Source of the DNA: Eunapius fragilis
Lineage: Eukaryota > Porifera > Demospongiae > Spongillida > Spongillidae
Assembly: GCA_963681505.1 (NCBI GenBank)
Contig: OY811971.1
Location: 17,562,234-17,626,233 of the forward strand
Reading direction: 5' to 3'
DNA length: 64,000 bases
Shown here: one piece after another, positions 1-10,512 of the stretch
Numbering within the stretch: the first letter of the stretch is position 1
How the letters are laid out: each line of letters opens with the position of its first letter
The notes under the pieces: model-generated
Database searches by the model: none
The model's input: only the letters and a program-made list of their open reading frames with translations
What the model was told of the DNA's origin: nothing
Program-made: the position numbers and the translations under genes

Positions 1-238
1 GCTGGTTGGTCAACAATTTACATCATTCAAAGCCTTTATGGTTCAACAACCGTACACCACTTTTTTTTCTTCAGAAATAGTGGTGGTATGCATATAGAGT
101 GTCAGTATGTAGGGGCCAACCTTTTTGTGTTATTTAATGCAATCGTATAGCGACAGGTTTTCTAAAAGCATCGACGGATCTGTTTATCGAATAGAAGGTA
201 CTTTGCATGTCTGATCTGTACGTATACGTATGTGTCGT
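1..238. other. No gene seen
   Basis: AT-rich sequence with no convincing ORF. It lies outside the inverted repeat that begins near 239. Confidence 0.5.
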
Positions 239-468
239 TGGAGAAATTATTTATATGCATGGTGGCTTGAGAAGTATCTAATATATTTGTGTAGATCTAA
301 ATTGGCGGCCGATGCAATTAGCGTGTAAGCACTGCAATAAGTAAATAAGAGTGATATAATTGCTAAACATCTATGTGAAAGATGATCAATTCAGTAGCAA
401 CCCTCTTGTCAGGACGCCATGCATGCATGGTCTAGCAGCCAACTGACTGTTGGAGAGGGGTGTGCTGG

Positions 469-1292
469 AGTATATAGGGAATACCGCGCCCATTTTTCAG
501 GTGTAGGACAGTGTCACCAGGTGCCGTATGAGGTGTGGCGGGACCTAGTGTGGGTGCCGTGGAGAGGCTGTGGGTGCATGTAGTCGATCATAGACGGCCG
601 GTAGGGGCAGTAGTATGGTTCTGTGTCCATCTCTGTGACTGTTATTTTTTAATGGTGAATTATGTATATCTGTGAATGCTACCGGCTCGCAGAGCCGAGT
701 GTGAAAGTCTATCTCAGTGAGACTTGTCTTACTGAGTGACGCTCACTGAGACGTGATTGGCTAACTGTGGCTTACACTTTCGACGCTGTGCGTAGGGATG
801 GGGCTTACCGAATGACGTCGATTTTAACAACGTTTTGTACACAGCCTAAACTATGTCTGTTTTGTACACAGCCTAAACTATGTCTGTTTTGTACACAGCC
901 TAAACTATGTCTGTTTTGTATACAGCCTAAACTATGTCTGTTTTGTACACAGCCTAATTATAAACTTTGTCTGTTTTGTACACAGCCTAAACTATGTCTG
1001 TTTTGTACACAGAGTTGCACAGAATGTTGATAAAATCGACGTTACTTGCATGGGCTAAGAGTTCGGTGTTACTAATACTTGTCACAGTGTATATCCCTGT
1101 GAGCAAAGAATGTCAGTTGATAAAATCGACGTTACTTGGGCTAAGAGATTCTGTCTTACTAAATACCGTCACAGTATTTATCTCTATGAGCCCGCTGACT
1201 ACACCCCGACAGCCACCCCATGGTTCCGACCACATCTCTCGCCAGGACCTGCCACGGACACCGAAAAAGTGGGCGCGGTATTCCTTATATAC
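469..1292. mobile_element. MITE with ~130-bp TIRs and 5-bp duplication GCTGG
   Basis: The ends are inverted repeats: AGTATATAGGGAATACCGCG at 469 and the reverse complement of AGTATATAAGGAATACCGCG ending at 1292, with similarity continuing inward about 130 bp. GCTGG flanks both sides (464-468 and 1293-1297). The opposite arm of foldback I (about 3770) lacks this segment and shows one uninterrupted GCTGG-containing site, so it serves as the empty site. The interior holds 27-bp tandem repeats and no transposase, so the element is non-autonomous. Superfamily is not assigned. Confidence 0.82.
832..1013 (+). repeat. 27-bp tandem repeat, about 6-7 copies
   Basis: The unit TTTTGTACACAGCCTAAACT plus ATGTCTG repeats with few changes; one unit has a small insertion near 955. 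The 27-bp length keeps a frame open, so the ORF across it is not evidence of a gene. Confidence 0.9.
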
Positions 1293-1672
1293 TGCTGGAC
1301 TTGGATATACAGATTCCCCACACCATATCAATGAATGCATTGGGAAGGAGGCCATGTTAGTCAATTGAGGGTTGTGAACCAATTGTGCATGTCATACACT
1401 GTATTGAGTCATGGCGTGACATATTCAGTGTGTTCTCTGATATTGCAGATGCATTACTGATACTTCGTTTTGAGTTACAAGGCCAGCTATTGCCCATTAT
1501 CAATGGCAGCATTTTTTTGTAGGTGGAATCACACGCTAATAACTGCTATGCAGATTTACACACAGTGTCACTGTTTGTCTGCCATAAACAGACAAGCATG
1601 ACAAGGAATAAGTGGTTGTGTGAATCTGTATGTACAGATTTGCATTATTACAATATGAAGTGGTCATATTTT

Positions 1673-1685
1673 GTGTGTGTGTGTG

Positions 1686-1719
<34 letters not shown>

Positions 1720-1720
1720 C
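1673..1720 (+). repeat. (GT)n microsatellite in left arm of foldback I
   Basis: Nearly pure GT run with one C interruption. Its inverted partner is the CA run at 3359-3403. Confidence 0.95.
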
Positions 1721-2258
1721 GACTAGGTTTATGCATGTGTGTTCTTGAGTATTTGATATGGCTCACCTTTGGACTGTGGCCACACCCTCAACTATGCTGT
1801 TCATATTATGCTGTCAGCGTGCTTGAAAAAAATGGTATGAAAAAATAGTCAAATAATCCGACTACGATAAGCAGTTGAGCCAATGCTTTGCAAGGCAATT
1901 TCTTTAGCTGTGTGACTTAAACTCAAGCACATGGAATGCTTCAGCTCATCCAGGATGTATGGGTTGCTATAATCTGATGCTCTGGGTGCCAGACAGTGAC
2001 GTAAGTAGAAAAAAAGGGGTACTGTATTGACCTATTGGTATTGCCTGAATGGTCCACCCCCCCCCCCCCCACCCCCCACTTTGTTAGTTATCGAAGTGAT
2101 CAGTGATATTTAACATTTAGAGCTGTGGTTTGCACTGCATAAATAACACACATCCTCTTTCTCAGTCAGATCCACCAACAGAAATTCTTCCAGAGTGCTC
2201 TTAAATGGCACTGTGCACAGATAAAATGTGTGAGATTGAGCAGGCATCATTCACTCTA

Positions 2259-2807
2259 GTTGTGTGATGAGGCCTATTTCAATTTTCCAGTCAAATTTTC
2301 TGTCGTTCTTGTTTCCGTGCTTTTTGCACCACCATTGATCAATCCTATATACCAACAACTTTCGTGTCAGAGAATGCTTCTATTTACTTGTATAAGTGTG
2401 CGTATCTTGTAACACTGTATTGGAAGTAGACTCCAAAAAACCTAAATGTGGGCTACTTCCAATCCAGCGTTACAAGGTGCGCAAGCGCGCGCATATGTAC
2501 ACACACATACATACAACACCACACACAATACACAGTCATCAGTATTCAATCCTGTCTAGACTGCTCATGCACTTCTGTTGAGTGAGTTCAGAGTTGCAAT
2601 TACATGTAGATATGAGATCTCTACATGTAGACCATATATGGGCAATTGTGTGGGCAAAAAGGATAGACGGCGGCAAAGCCACCCCCCCCCCCCCCCCCCC
2701 CCCCCACCCCTACCCCCACCCCCACCCCATGGTCTGATTGTGCTGTGCAATTATGCAAAATGTTTGCTGGTAGTACATATAGTGGCATGCAGCCTCCAGT
2801 TGTTGAG
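2259..2807. other. Loop of foldback I, with poly(C) tract
   Basis: Unpaired centre of the inverted repeat. It contains a C tract at about 2682-2705, a short palindrome around 2600-2632 (two ACATGTAGA/TCTACATGT halves), and one copy of the dispersed repeat also found at 4090, 12510 and 40190. No gene seen. Confidence 0.6.
2300..2395 (+). repeat. Dispersed ~95-bp repeat, copy 1
   Basis: Shares the ordered blocks TTGTTTCC, CTTTTTGCACCACCA, CTATATACCAACAACTTT and AGAGAATG...TTATTTACTTGTAT with copies near 4090, 12505 and (reverse) 40190. Function unknown; probably a terminus of an unrecognised transposon family. Confidence 0.7.
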
Positions 2808-3356
2808 AGCACAACAGGAGTGAATGACGCCTGCTCAATCTCACACATTTTATCTGTGCACCGTGTCATTTAGGAGCACTCTGGAAGAATTTCTGTTGGT
2901 GAATCTAACTGAGAAAGAGGATATTTGTTAGTTAGGCAATGCAATTAAATTTTGATCACTTTGAAAGCAAATCTAAAACTAACAAAGGGAGGTGAGGGGA
3001 AGGGGAGGGGGGGGCACCCATCTGGTAAAGGTGAACCATCAGGCAATACCAAATACGTCAATACAGTACCTCCTTTTATTCTACTTTCGTGACTGTCTAG
3101 CACCCACAGCGTCAGATTATAACAACCTATCCATCCTGGATAAGCTGAAGCATTCCATGTGCTTGAGTTTAAGTTAGTCAGCTGAATAAACTGCCTTGCA
3201 AAGCATTGGGATGTATGTGCCCAACTGCTTATCGTAGTCGGATTATTTAACTTTTTATCATGCAAGCACACTCACAGCATAGTTAAGAGGGTGTGGCCAC
3301 AGTCCAAAGGTGAGCCATATCAAATACTCCTCTGAACACACATGCATAAACATAGT

Positions 3357-3358
<2 letters not shown>

Positions 3359-3403
<45 letters not shown>
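3359..3403 (+). repeat. (CA)n microsatellite in right arm of foldback I
   Basis: Pure CA run; inverted partner of the GT run at 1673. Confidence 0.95.
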
Positions 3404-3410
<7 letters not shown>

Positions 3411-3999
3411 AACAATACCACCCTTTCATAATACATTTGCAAATGCAAATCCAGACACACACAACCACTCATTCCTTTCTGTTCATGGCGGAAAAACTGC
3501 GACACTGTTGTATAAATGTGCATAGCAGTTATTAGTGTCTGCCTCCACCTACAAATATATGCTGTCATTGATCATGGGCAATAGTTGGCCTTATAACTCA
3601 AACAAGGTATCAGTAATGCATCTGCAATATCAGAGAACACATTGTCACGCCTTGACTCAAAACAGTTTATGACCATGCACAATTGGTTCACAACCCTCAA
3701 TTGACTAACATGGCCTCCTTCCCAATGGATTCATTGATGTGTGTGAGAGAACTCTGTATCTAAGTCCAGCACATCAGTTGGCTGCTAGACCATGCATGCA
3801 TGGCGTCCTGACAAAAGGTTGCAACTGAATTGATCATCTTCCACTTAGCTATATGTTTAGCAATTATTTACTTATTCTTATTGCAGTGCTTATTTTCTTA
3901 CACGCTGATTGCATCCGCCGCCTATTTTCTATACATTTAGATCTACATAAATACATTACATACTCCTCAAGCCACCATGCACATAATAATTTCTCCAAA

Positions 4000-4083
4000 G
4001 GGAAAATGTCATAGTCCTATATTTAGCACACAAACAACACATGTCCTAGAAATGTGCTAAATATAGGACTATGACATTTTCCC
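4000..4083. repeat. Perfect 31-bp inverted repeat (hairpin)
   Basis: Bases 4000-4030 are the exact reverse complement of 4053-4083, separated by 22 nt. It begins directly where the right arm of foldback I stops. No U-run follows that would suggest a terminator. Confidence 0.92.
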
Positions 4084-4089
4084 TTCTGA

Positions 4090-4190
4090 TAAGACCTTGT
4101 TTCCTTGCTTTTTACACCACCAATGTCATAATCAAATCCTATATCCCACCAACTTTCTCGTAGAGAATGTTTTTATTTACTTGTATACTA
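4090..4190 (+). repeat. Dispersed ~95-bp repeat, copy 2
   Basis: Contains CCTTGTTTCCTTGCTTTTTA, CCACCAACTTTCTCGTAGAG and ATGTTTTTATTTACTTGTAT in the order seen in the other three copies. This is the best-preserved copy. Confidence 0.7.
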
Positions 4191-4596
4191 TATGTCCGAT
4201 CGAATGAGGGTAACGAGTATGCATTAATATTTGCTGTCTTAGCTTTCTAAGCGTATGCAGTTTCCCTAATGATATATTCGCCGTCGGAATATATATCCTT
4301 ACTAAAATTCATAGAGGCCACATATGCTATCTGCTAACCGTTAATTACTTCGACATCTCAAATAATGGTATCGCTATCATTACATAAGCAGAAGGGATGT
4401 GCCCGTTTACTGTGTGTCGTGCGCTAACGGTAATAAATTAAGCTTTACCTAACAACTGAAATCTGTATTCATGAAGAGTTATTACGTTGTATAGGTATTC
4501 GTTGGCTCTATCCTAATACGCGCGTTTGCTAAATAGAAGCCGCGGTTCGATCGGTGTTTATTAATCGTATTCACGACACATAAAGATCCACGCCAG

Positions 4597-4850
4597 TTGG
4601 AGTGTGTGTGTACGTGCGTGGAGACTTCTTATGCCTCCAATTGTGTTCTCTGCCCTGATAGTGCCCTTGACCCTCTTGGCCATCATGCTGCAACTTGCAA
4701 ACGTGGTGGTGATGCTGTCCTCAGGCACAACAAATTAAGGGACATTCTGGTTGTCAGGCCCACATTCATGTTCAAGTTGAGGCTGCTTCTGGTCTTAGCC
4801 ACGATCATTCCAATTCTCGGCCTGCAGACATCGTCTGCTTGCATGTGTGT
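4597..4850 (+). pseudogene. LINE C-terminal zinc-finger/endonuclease fragment
   Basis: The translation contains CVLCPDSALDPLGHHAATCK followed by RGGDAVLRHN, a C..C...H..H..C zinc-binding layout. After a frameshift near 4757 another frame continues to the block SNSRPADI. The same architecture (CxLCPD, LGHH, CK.GGD, then NTRP.DILV and AAFDISVTSP) is better preserved at 10513-11259. It resembles the C-terminal region of non-LTR retrotransposons with a restriction-like endonuclease of the R2-like type. This copy is a short frameshifted relic ending in GT-rich sequence. The family assignment comes from motif recognition. Confidence 0.6.
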
Positions 4851-4859
4851 ATGCGTGCG

Positions 4860-5344
4860 GTGTGTGTGTGTGTGTGCGTGTGTGTATGCGTGCGCGCGCG
4901 CGTCTCTGCACTAAGTTTTTATGAGGCCGAGGGAAGGTAAAGTTCATTGGCCAAGCTCATCCATACGAAATGTGGGTGCCGTAGACATGCGTGTCTGTAA
5001 CTAGATGAAGAATAATTCTGGCTCTATAGTTCTCACTCGCGTGTAGTCTTGTGGAGCGCTAGCTAGCCGCCGTAAATATGCAGCTATAGAACGACAACCG
5101 GGATATAGGCGTGGCTTCGTAGTTATTAGAAAGCCCGATTCCATTCCGGACACACTTCGGTTCCACACCAAAATATCAAATTTTCGATTTTAAAAAGTAT
5201 TTAAATTTGACAAAACCAATAATTGAACCAATTTGACGCAATCGTTCAAATTCTCGACTTCTCAATTCGAAATTGAGGCGATTATCTGGTAATATGTGAT
5301 TATGTAATATAACGACAGATCAAGGAATGGCAATAAAATGGACA
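4860..5344. other. GT-rich tract then AT-rich sequence, no gene seen
   Basis: Mixed GT/GC alternating run at 4855-4905, then low-complexity AT sequence rich in AAATTTG/CAAATT blocks (5160-5290). No ORF of note. Confidence 0.5.
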
Positions 5345-5961
5345 AACAAGAGTGCCATTAATAGAGAAATCGAAATGGCGGAAAGGCACACAGACCCAGA
5401 CCCACGCGGTCGTCTCGGGCCTGATAGGCTTCGCCCCATGCAGAGAATATAATATATATCATCCTCGCCATTTGTACTTATAAATCTCTAGACAGAACTT
5501 ATATTTACATACTACATGTATAAGGCTACGAAATCCACTGTAAGAAAACCTTCGATAAAAAAAATTGACAAAACCTATTCGATTTTGTTTTCGGAAAACC
5601 GATTTTCAGATCGATTAGCTTTTTTAACTATTCTAAAAAACCGATTTTCATTCGTTAGGTGAAGTTACATGCACGCCCTAAAATTTCAAACCCGCCACAA
5701 ACGATAAAGTATTGTCAGAGGCCAATAATTTGGCGTATCCCGCGCTGGTGAACAGCAATGAGCGTGCGACTCAGCATACACCGTACCGTGAGTTTACGAC
5801 ACCAAGGAAGCCTTATAAGTGAAGACTATAAAGTATTACACTTAACCCACAATGAGATGAAGTCAGAATCGTTACAGCCTTACCGCTGCCAGTGAATGTA
5901 CTATCTCATCTATTACAACAATTTAGAGAGAACTTAACGGATGAAAATACATATTGAATGG

Positions 5962-6001
5962 CGGTCCTCAATTGAGGACGTGGCAGACCTCAATTGACGG
6001 T
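5962..6001. repeat. Short palindromic repeat near 3' flank of copy A (two units)
   Basis: One perfect GTCCTCAATTGAGGAC palindrome and one damaged unit. The paralogous flank at 38716-38795 has more units. Confidence 0.75.
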
Positions 6002-6119
6002 TAAAAGGTTTGCATACCTTTCTTATTGTGGAATAAACAAACGCTTAAAACGTACCGTCGCATTGAGGGCTTGAGGCATGCACGTTTCTACTTACCCATG
6101 CTCCAAGCACGTTTCCTTT

Positions 6120-6914
6120 CTACGCACTCACAATGTTAACACTCAAGTCCCTTCTATTAGTGCACCAATTTAACTTACGCAATATGTACAGTTCGAAGAA
6201 CTCCAGGGCTACGTCTTCATTTTGGAGGCTTTCGTCCGTGCATATCCTAACTTCAAGGTCGTCAGAGATGGGCGTAGGGAATGTCTTGCAGAACCACGGG
6301 AGATTTGACGAATTACAGCACGTCATCTCGTTACCACCGCATTGCTGTCTATCCCAGAGAACGTCGCTGTAGTAAAACATCAAACCATTCCAATTTTGAT
6401 CCGAGCAACCTGACTCGCAGTAGTAGTCGGACCCCACGAACTCAGGAGGGGTCACACCCCCCGCACATGGGCAGCTATTCGGTCCATTCCTTTCGAATAA
6501 GCCAGCAGCGTATGTGTACACGTGATGTCTGTTTCCAGGCGACCCGTACGTGATGCTAATCCCATCGACGTAGTTACCTTCGATATCGAAAATCGTCCTG
6601 TACCAGAAGGCGTCTGGGCTTCCTACCTGATAGCCACGGAACCTTCCACACACCTGTTGGTAGCTGCCTACTGCGGTAGTGCTGATATTCGCTGACTCGC
6701 AGGACGTATCAGTTTTCTTTCCACACGATACTCTCGGTGACGCAATCTTTTTCCAAGAGTCGGGGCATTGCTGGGCCGGATCAGACATATCCATATAGCC
6801 GACCTTCTCCCACTGCTGCCCTGGTATGTTTGGGAGAAATGGAGGTGTAGAAGGAACGGCTACTGCAATGCTTATGAAACAGGCAGTCAGCGACCAGAAA
6901 CCAATCCTCTTCAT
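6120..6914 (-). CDS. Secreted cysteine-rich protein of a metazoan family without an assigned function, copy A
   Basis: Single-exon ORF of 264 residues. The first ~20 residues (MKRIGFWSLTACFISIAVAV) form a signal peptide, so secretion is expected. The body has many cysteines. Recognisable blocks in order are GQQWEKVGYMDMSDPAQQCP (about 33-52), VCGRFRGYQ (about 88-96), NRHHVYTYAAGL (about 127-138), SCPC then PPEFVGSDYYCESG (about 147-168), LWDRQQCGG...TCC and PWFCKTFP, and DLEVRICTDE near residue 225. I recall proteins with this block order from sponges and cnidarians, always uncharacterised; no enzymatic role is visible. The start is chosen because the signal peptide begins there and the paralogue at 37785 starts at the same place. 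No intron is needed. The intact frame in both copies argues for selection or a recent duplication. Confidence 0.82.
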   Translation of the reverse strand: MKRIGFWSLTACFISIAVAVPSTPPFLPNIPGQQWEKVGYMDMSDPAQQCPDSWKKIASPRVSCGKKTDTSCESANISTTAVGSYQQVCGRFRGYQVGSPDAFWYRTIFDIEGNYVDGISITYGSPGNRHHVYTYAAGLFERNGPNSCPCAGGVTPPEFVGSDYYCESGCSDQNWNGLMFYYSDVLWDRQQCGGNEMTCCNSSNLPWFCKTFPTPISDDLEVRICTDESLQNEDVALEFFELYILRKLNWCTNRRDLSVNIVSA

Positions 6915-6985
6915 TCATGCACTCCGCACGGTCTTACAATATTATCTCTGGCGTGGTACACAGCCAATTCTCTGCAACCTGGCCC

Positions 6986-7740
6986 TATCACTTCTGTAAA
7001 CATTTCCTTGGATATTCTAGGATATTTCCTGCATGGTATGCAGTTTGTGCATAGCATTCAGATGGCTGTTTTACTGTTCGTTGCTCCAACAATTGTTGAC
7101 TATACGGTATAACCCTTCCCTGTAAGTATTATCACAGGAAGGAATCACAATGTAAGGAGTGATGTGCTGACTTCACAGTCAGTAAACAAGCATGCACAGG
7201 CATTCCCGTTTTTCATTCTGAACCATGAGTGTATGCACATACTGTAATGTGGCCAGTTGAAGATGTTCCCATCCAATACAGACATCTATTAGACATGCCT
7301 CCCGTTATATTCTTCTAATTGTATGGCGAAGACATTGCTCGTGTATCAAAAACGATTGATAGTATTACACTTAATATGACCCTCATAATGGTCACATGCA
7401 TGCATATGCACTCCAGTTTTGATCGTTTTCCTCAGCCTCTTCGCTGGCTGTTACAGTTGATATATGGGATGTGACATTGAGGTGTGCTCATCATTCACCT
7501 TCTGCTTGGTTCATGCTAAGGATTTGAATTTTGGTATCAATTGATTCAACTTCCTGTTCTCCATTATTAAGCCACAGCTGTTTTTCTATAAAAATGGATA
7601 TCTCATTATTTCTATGACAATGAAATTTATAAAGGCATTACGCACTATTGTATAGATCAGTCATTGGCCTCTTGCCTAACAATAATGTCAACTTTAAATT
7701 ATTAAAACCCAAGTGCCCCCCCCCCCTTCATTTTTTAAAC
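6986..7740. other. No gene seen
   Basis: Upstream of secreted-protein copy A beyond the duplicated part. No ORF with recognisable content; a C tract lies at about 7716-7727. Confidence 0.5.
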
Positions 7741-7955
7741 AGCATGCCTCCGAAGAATTCGAAAAAGCGGCAAGAAGCAGAACCAAAAAGCCTGTGTAAC
7801 CTCATGGCAAACCTGATGGAATTCAGCGAACGCGCTTCACGCATACGACAAAGCCGCCACCAGAACTTATACAATATTATGATATCATCGCCGAACGTAA
7901 GGAAAAGGGTGTGCCTAAGTATTTGGTGCGCTGGAAAGGAATTGGGCCTGAAGGT

Positions 7956-8555
7956 TACGGCTGTACTTCAGATTACGCGCCCCCCTCCACTTATTGTTCA
8001 TAGTTTCAATCAACACTAATCAACAGATATTCGCGTGCGTAGATACAAAATTGCACGCGCTACACAGGGACTGTTCCGCAAGGTTTAGTTTAGGTTAGGT
8101 TTAGGTTAGGTTTAGGTTAGGTTTAGGTTAGGTTTAGGTTAGGTTTAGGTTAGGTTTAGGTTAGGTTTAGGTTAGGTTTAGGTTAGGTTTAGGTTAGGTT
8201 TAGGTTAGGTTTAGGTTAAGTTTAGGTTAGGTTTAGGTTAGGTTTAGGTTAGGTTTAGGTTAGGTTTAGGTTAGGTTTAGGTTAGGTTTAGGTTAGGTTT
8301 AGGTTAGGTTTAGGTTAGGTTTAGGTTAGGTTTAGGTTAGGTTTAGGTTAGGTTTAGGTTAGGTTTAGGTTAGGTTTATGTTTTTGTTAGGGTTAGGTTT
8401 GGGAGGGGAAGGTTGTTTAACGGGGGGTGATCGTCTTCATGAGTGTGTAGAGTTGGTCGAGCATGGCAGTTATACAAGGTGACTGATTAGTGTTGATTGA
8501 ATACTATGAATATTAAGTGTGGGGGGGGGGGGGGGGGATAATCTGAAGTACAACC
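7956..8555. mobile_element. 600-bp MITE carrying a telomere-like array, inserted in a chromodomain
   Basis: Inverted ends: GGCTGTACTTCAGATTA at 7959 and the reverse complement of GGTTGTACTTCAGATTA ending at 8555; pairing continues about 60 bp inward through a C/G tract and TTCATAGT..TCAATCAACACTAATCA. The flanking 5-bp AAGGT occurs at 7951-7955 and 8556-8560. The left end has three extra bases (TAC) relative to the right. The interior is dominated by the 11-bp repeat at 8083-8400. No transposase, so non-autonomous. Confidence 0.85.
8083..8400 (+). repeat. Telomere-like 11-bp tandem array (TTTAGGTTAGG)n
   Basis: About 26 nearly perfect copies of TTTAGGTTAGG, with one G-to-A variant near 8219 and decay after 8378 into TTAGGGTTAGG. 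The unit combines TTTAGG and TTAGG, close to but not the canonical animal TTAGGG. It lies inside a MITE, so it is probably not a true telomere remnant. Confidence 0.95.
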
Positions 8556-8630
8556 AAGGTGGCACCTGTGAACCAATAGAACACTTAGCTGGTGCAGAGG
8601 ACTACATAGCGCGTTTCATTGAGGAGCGTA

Positions 8631-10308
8631 ATGCGGCCAGCTAAGCGACCTGGAGGAAGAAAATGCAGCAAAACGCGGTAAGTAACGTGAATTATGTATA
8701 GCGCAGCAATCATCTCAACATACTGATGAAGTATCTGGGGGATCTCATTTTGAGCCAGGAAAACCAGAGATGTATAACTTCATGGGTATGGCAAGGTTTT
8801 GCCTATCTCCCTCTTTGGGATGATAAACAGAAGGCTGAAAAACCTCGATGCAAATGTCTGCTCTCCTTGGCCAATGGTGCAAAATGTGACAATGTATTTA
8901 TTTATTGTGGAGATACAGCTTATATGGCAATCCATCTCCAAAAAAGGCACAGCAAATATGTCCTTGAGCATGATATGAAAAACCAGACAAACACATTGAA
9001 TGTAGACACTGACAAAAATACACTTCTTATGGGGAACATGGCAAAATGGACACCAGAGAGGCGATGCTTGTGTGTCGGAAGATTGCATACTGGCTTGTTA
9101 AGCGAAACCACCCTTTAACCTTGGTGGTCTCCAGTTGGCACTTGCTGCAGACTTGTGGTCTGAATGGAACTGATTGCACCCTGCTCATTGTTTTCCTGTA
9201 TTGGATTGACAAAGAGTGGGTTATGCATGAAGAAATGGCAGGATGTGTACCGTTTCATGGTATGCGCCACACTGGTGAAAACATATGCAAAGAAACAGAG
9301 GCATTGATGCAATCCCTGGACACCACATTTTTGCTAGAGTGTGTGACAATGGTTCCAATATGACAAAGGCTCTGGAAGTCCTAAAGGGCCTTTTCTGTTT
9401 GGTACATATGTATACTGAATCACCAGGAAGGAAACCATTGGCAGGACAAAGGCTATAACTAGCTTCTTCCATCGCTCTCCATTAGCCATGGCAGAGATGC
9501 TGAAGCTCCAAGTGACCAACAGTAATCCAGGCACTGATACACACAAACCACCTAGTACAGGGAATGCAACCCGCTGGCATTTTACTCATGGTGTGCTCAA
9601 TTGGTATAGGATGCACCAGCAGACAGTGCAGATGCTTGACGTGATAAACTGGGGGGGAGGGTGGTGGGGGGAGGGGAAGGGGTGAAGGATACAAAGAGCA
9701 CAAGCTGGACTATGATGACAGGCAAGCAATACAACAAACAAAAGCTGTCCTACACCCATCTGCAAGAAGGAACCAAGTACCACACCTTGCCACTTGTCCT
9801 TGCCATGATCACCCATGTCATTCAACATGCTGCAAAGCCCTATCTGAGCAAACCTGGGACACTAGAGATACATTTGATGACTTTACACCAAATGTGCAAT
9901 TTGCTCGGGCAGCATTTATTGATGATCTCTGTGACAGATGGGTGGATAACTGGATTAAGGCACTTGTTTGTGATTTCTACTCTCCTCGATCCACAATTTA
10001 TTAAGTCCTTTGATTTCCCTTTACATGGTGGAAGGGCTTGTGCTATGAGGCTTCTATGGGCAGAGTGGTGTATCTGGAAAGCTGTTGGCAGTGTGGCTCT
10101 TCCTCCTATCATAGTGACTTCCAAAGTGCCGGTGGTTTGTTTGACTGCCTTTTTTCTGAAGATCAAGTTGAGCTACTGACAGCATTGATATTGAAAAATA
10201 TATGAAAGATGAACTGGAAGCATACCTGATGTGTCCTGATGAGGCAAAGGAAACTGATATCATGATGTGGTGGAAAAAGATAAGCCCCTCTGTACTACAG
10301 TTCAGATA
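8631..10308 (+). pseudogene. Decayed BED-finger hAT transposase
   Basis: A short first exon could read MRPAKRPGGRKCSKTR (8631-8677) followed by a GTAAGT donor. From about 8785 the frame gives AYLPLWDDKQ and CKCLLSLANGAKCDNV...HLQKRHS, a BED-type zinc finger (C..C...H...H). Downstream fragments in shifting frames include KIAYWLVKRNHPL, HTGENICKETEALMQ, RWHFTHGVLNWYRMHQQ, and near 10200 MKDELEAYLMCPDE with a WW pair, the order expected for a hAT transposase ending in its dimerisation region. Several frameshifts and a G tract (9651-9678) interrupt it. The chromodomain ORF lies immediately upstream in another frame, so either a chromodomain fusion or two adjacent relics is possible. Confidence 0.7.
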
Positions 10309-10512
10309 GTCCAATTAAACATTCCCCTCTGTACTACATTTGTCAAACAGATTTACTTCATTATTTATTCATACCGTTAGGTGCCGCTTATAAGCCCCCT
10401 CTCTTTGCCCCCAGCAAAAAAAAAAAAAACTGGCACGTTGTTTAAACGTGCGCAATTCCGCAACCGCTATTGTCTCTGCGAGAGATAAGCAGAACCTTTC
10501 GAGATTACGGAG

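Larger units (their letters stand above)
239..3998. mobile_element. Foldback-type long inverted repeat I
   Basis: Sequence 239-468 plus 1293-2258 reads as the reverse complement of 2808-3998, with small indels. Shared landmarks include the segment ending in CTAGCAGCCAACTGA (left, about 430-446; right, about 3772-3790) and the segment around the 12-mer AATCTCACACAT (2836 in the right arm). The arms are about 1.2 kb and the unpaired loop (2259-2807) about 550 bp. Both arms contain a (GT)n/(CA)n run at matching positions. No coding capacity is evident. The form resembles a foldback element or large non-autonomous DNA transposon; no target duplication was identified at the outer ends. Confidence 0.8.
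5345..6985. repeat. Inverted duplicated segment, copy A (contains secreted-protein gene)
   Basis: Matches the reverse complement of about 37705-39505 along its length, including coding sequence, the 3' flank, the short palindromic repeats at 5962-6001, and an AT-rich flank with the block GGCTTCGCCCCATGCAGAGA (5430). Similarity extends about 70 bp upstream of the start codon (to about 6985) and fades toward 5345. It is a segmental duplication about 31 kb from its partner, in opposite orientation. Confidence 0.85.
7744..8646 (+). pseudogene. Chromodomain ORF, split by a MITE
   Basis: From 7875 one frame reads YDIIAERKEKGVPKYLVRWK then GIGPEG, the first half of a chromodomain. The second half resumes after 8560 as GTCEPIEHLAGAEDYIARFI followed by EERNAAS and a stop. 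Removing the 600-bp insert and one AAGGT duplication joins the halves in frame with the usual spacing (WKG..GPE...T.EP). A start at 7744 (MPPKNSKKRQEAEPK) lies in another frame, so a further frameshift exists near 7870. Chromodomains bind methylated histone tails; here the domain is next to a hAT relic and may belong to a transposon. The expected Trp before EP is Cys. Confidence 0.75.

Noticed and set aside
1523..1848. Small cysteine/valine or histidine/threonine-rich proteins over GT/CA runs
   Set aside because: Composition of microsatellites; same for ORFs at 3283-3568, 23278-23580 and 25279-25762.
8083..8400. Interstitial telomere from a chromosome fusion
   Set aside because: The array sits inside a MITE with inverted ends and a 5-bp duplication, and the unit is an 11-mer rather than a pure telomeric hexamer.
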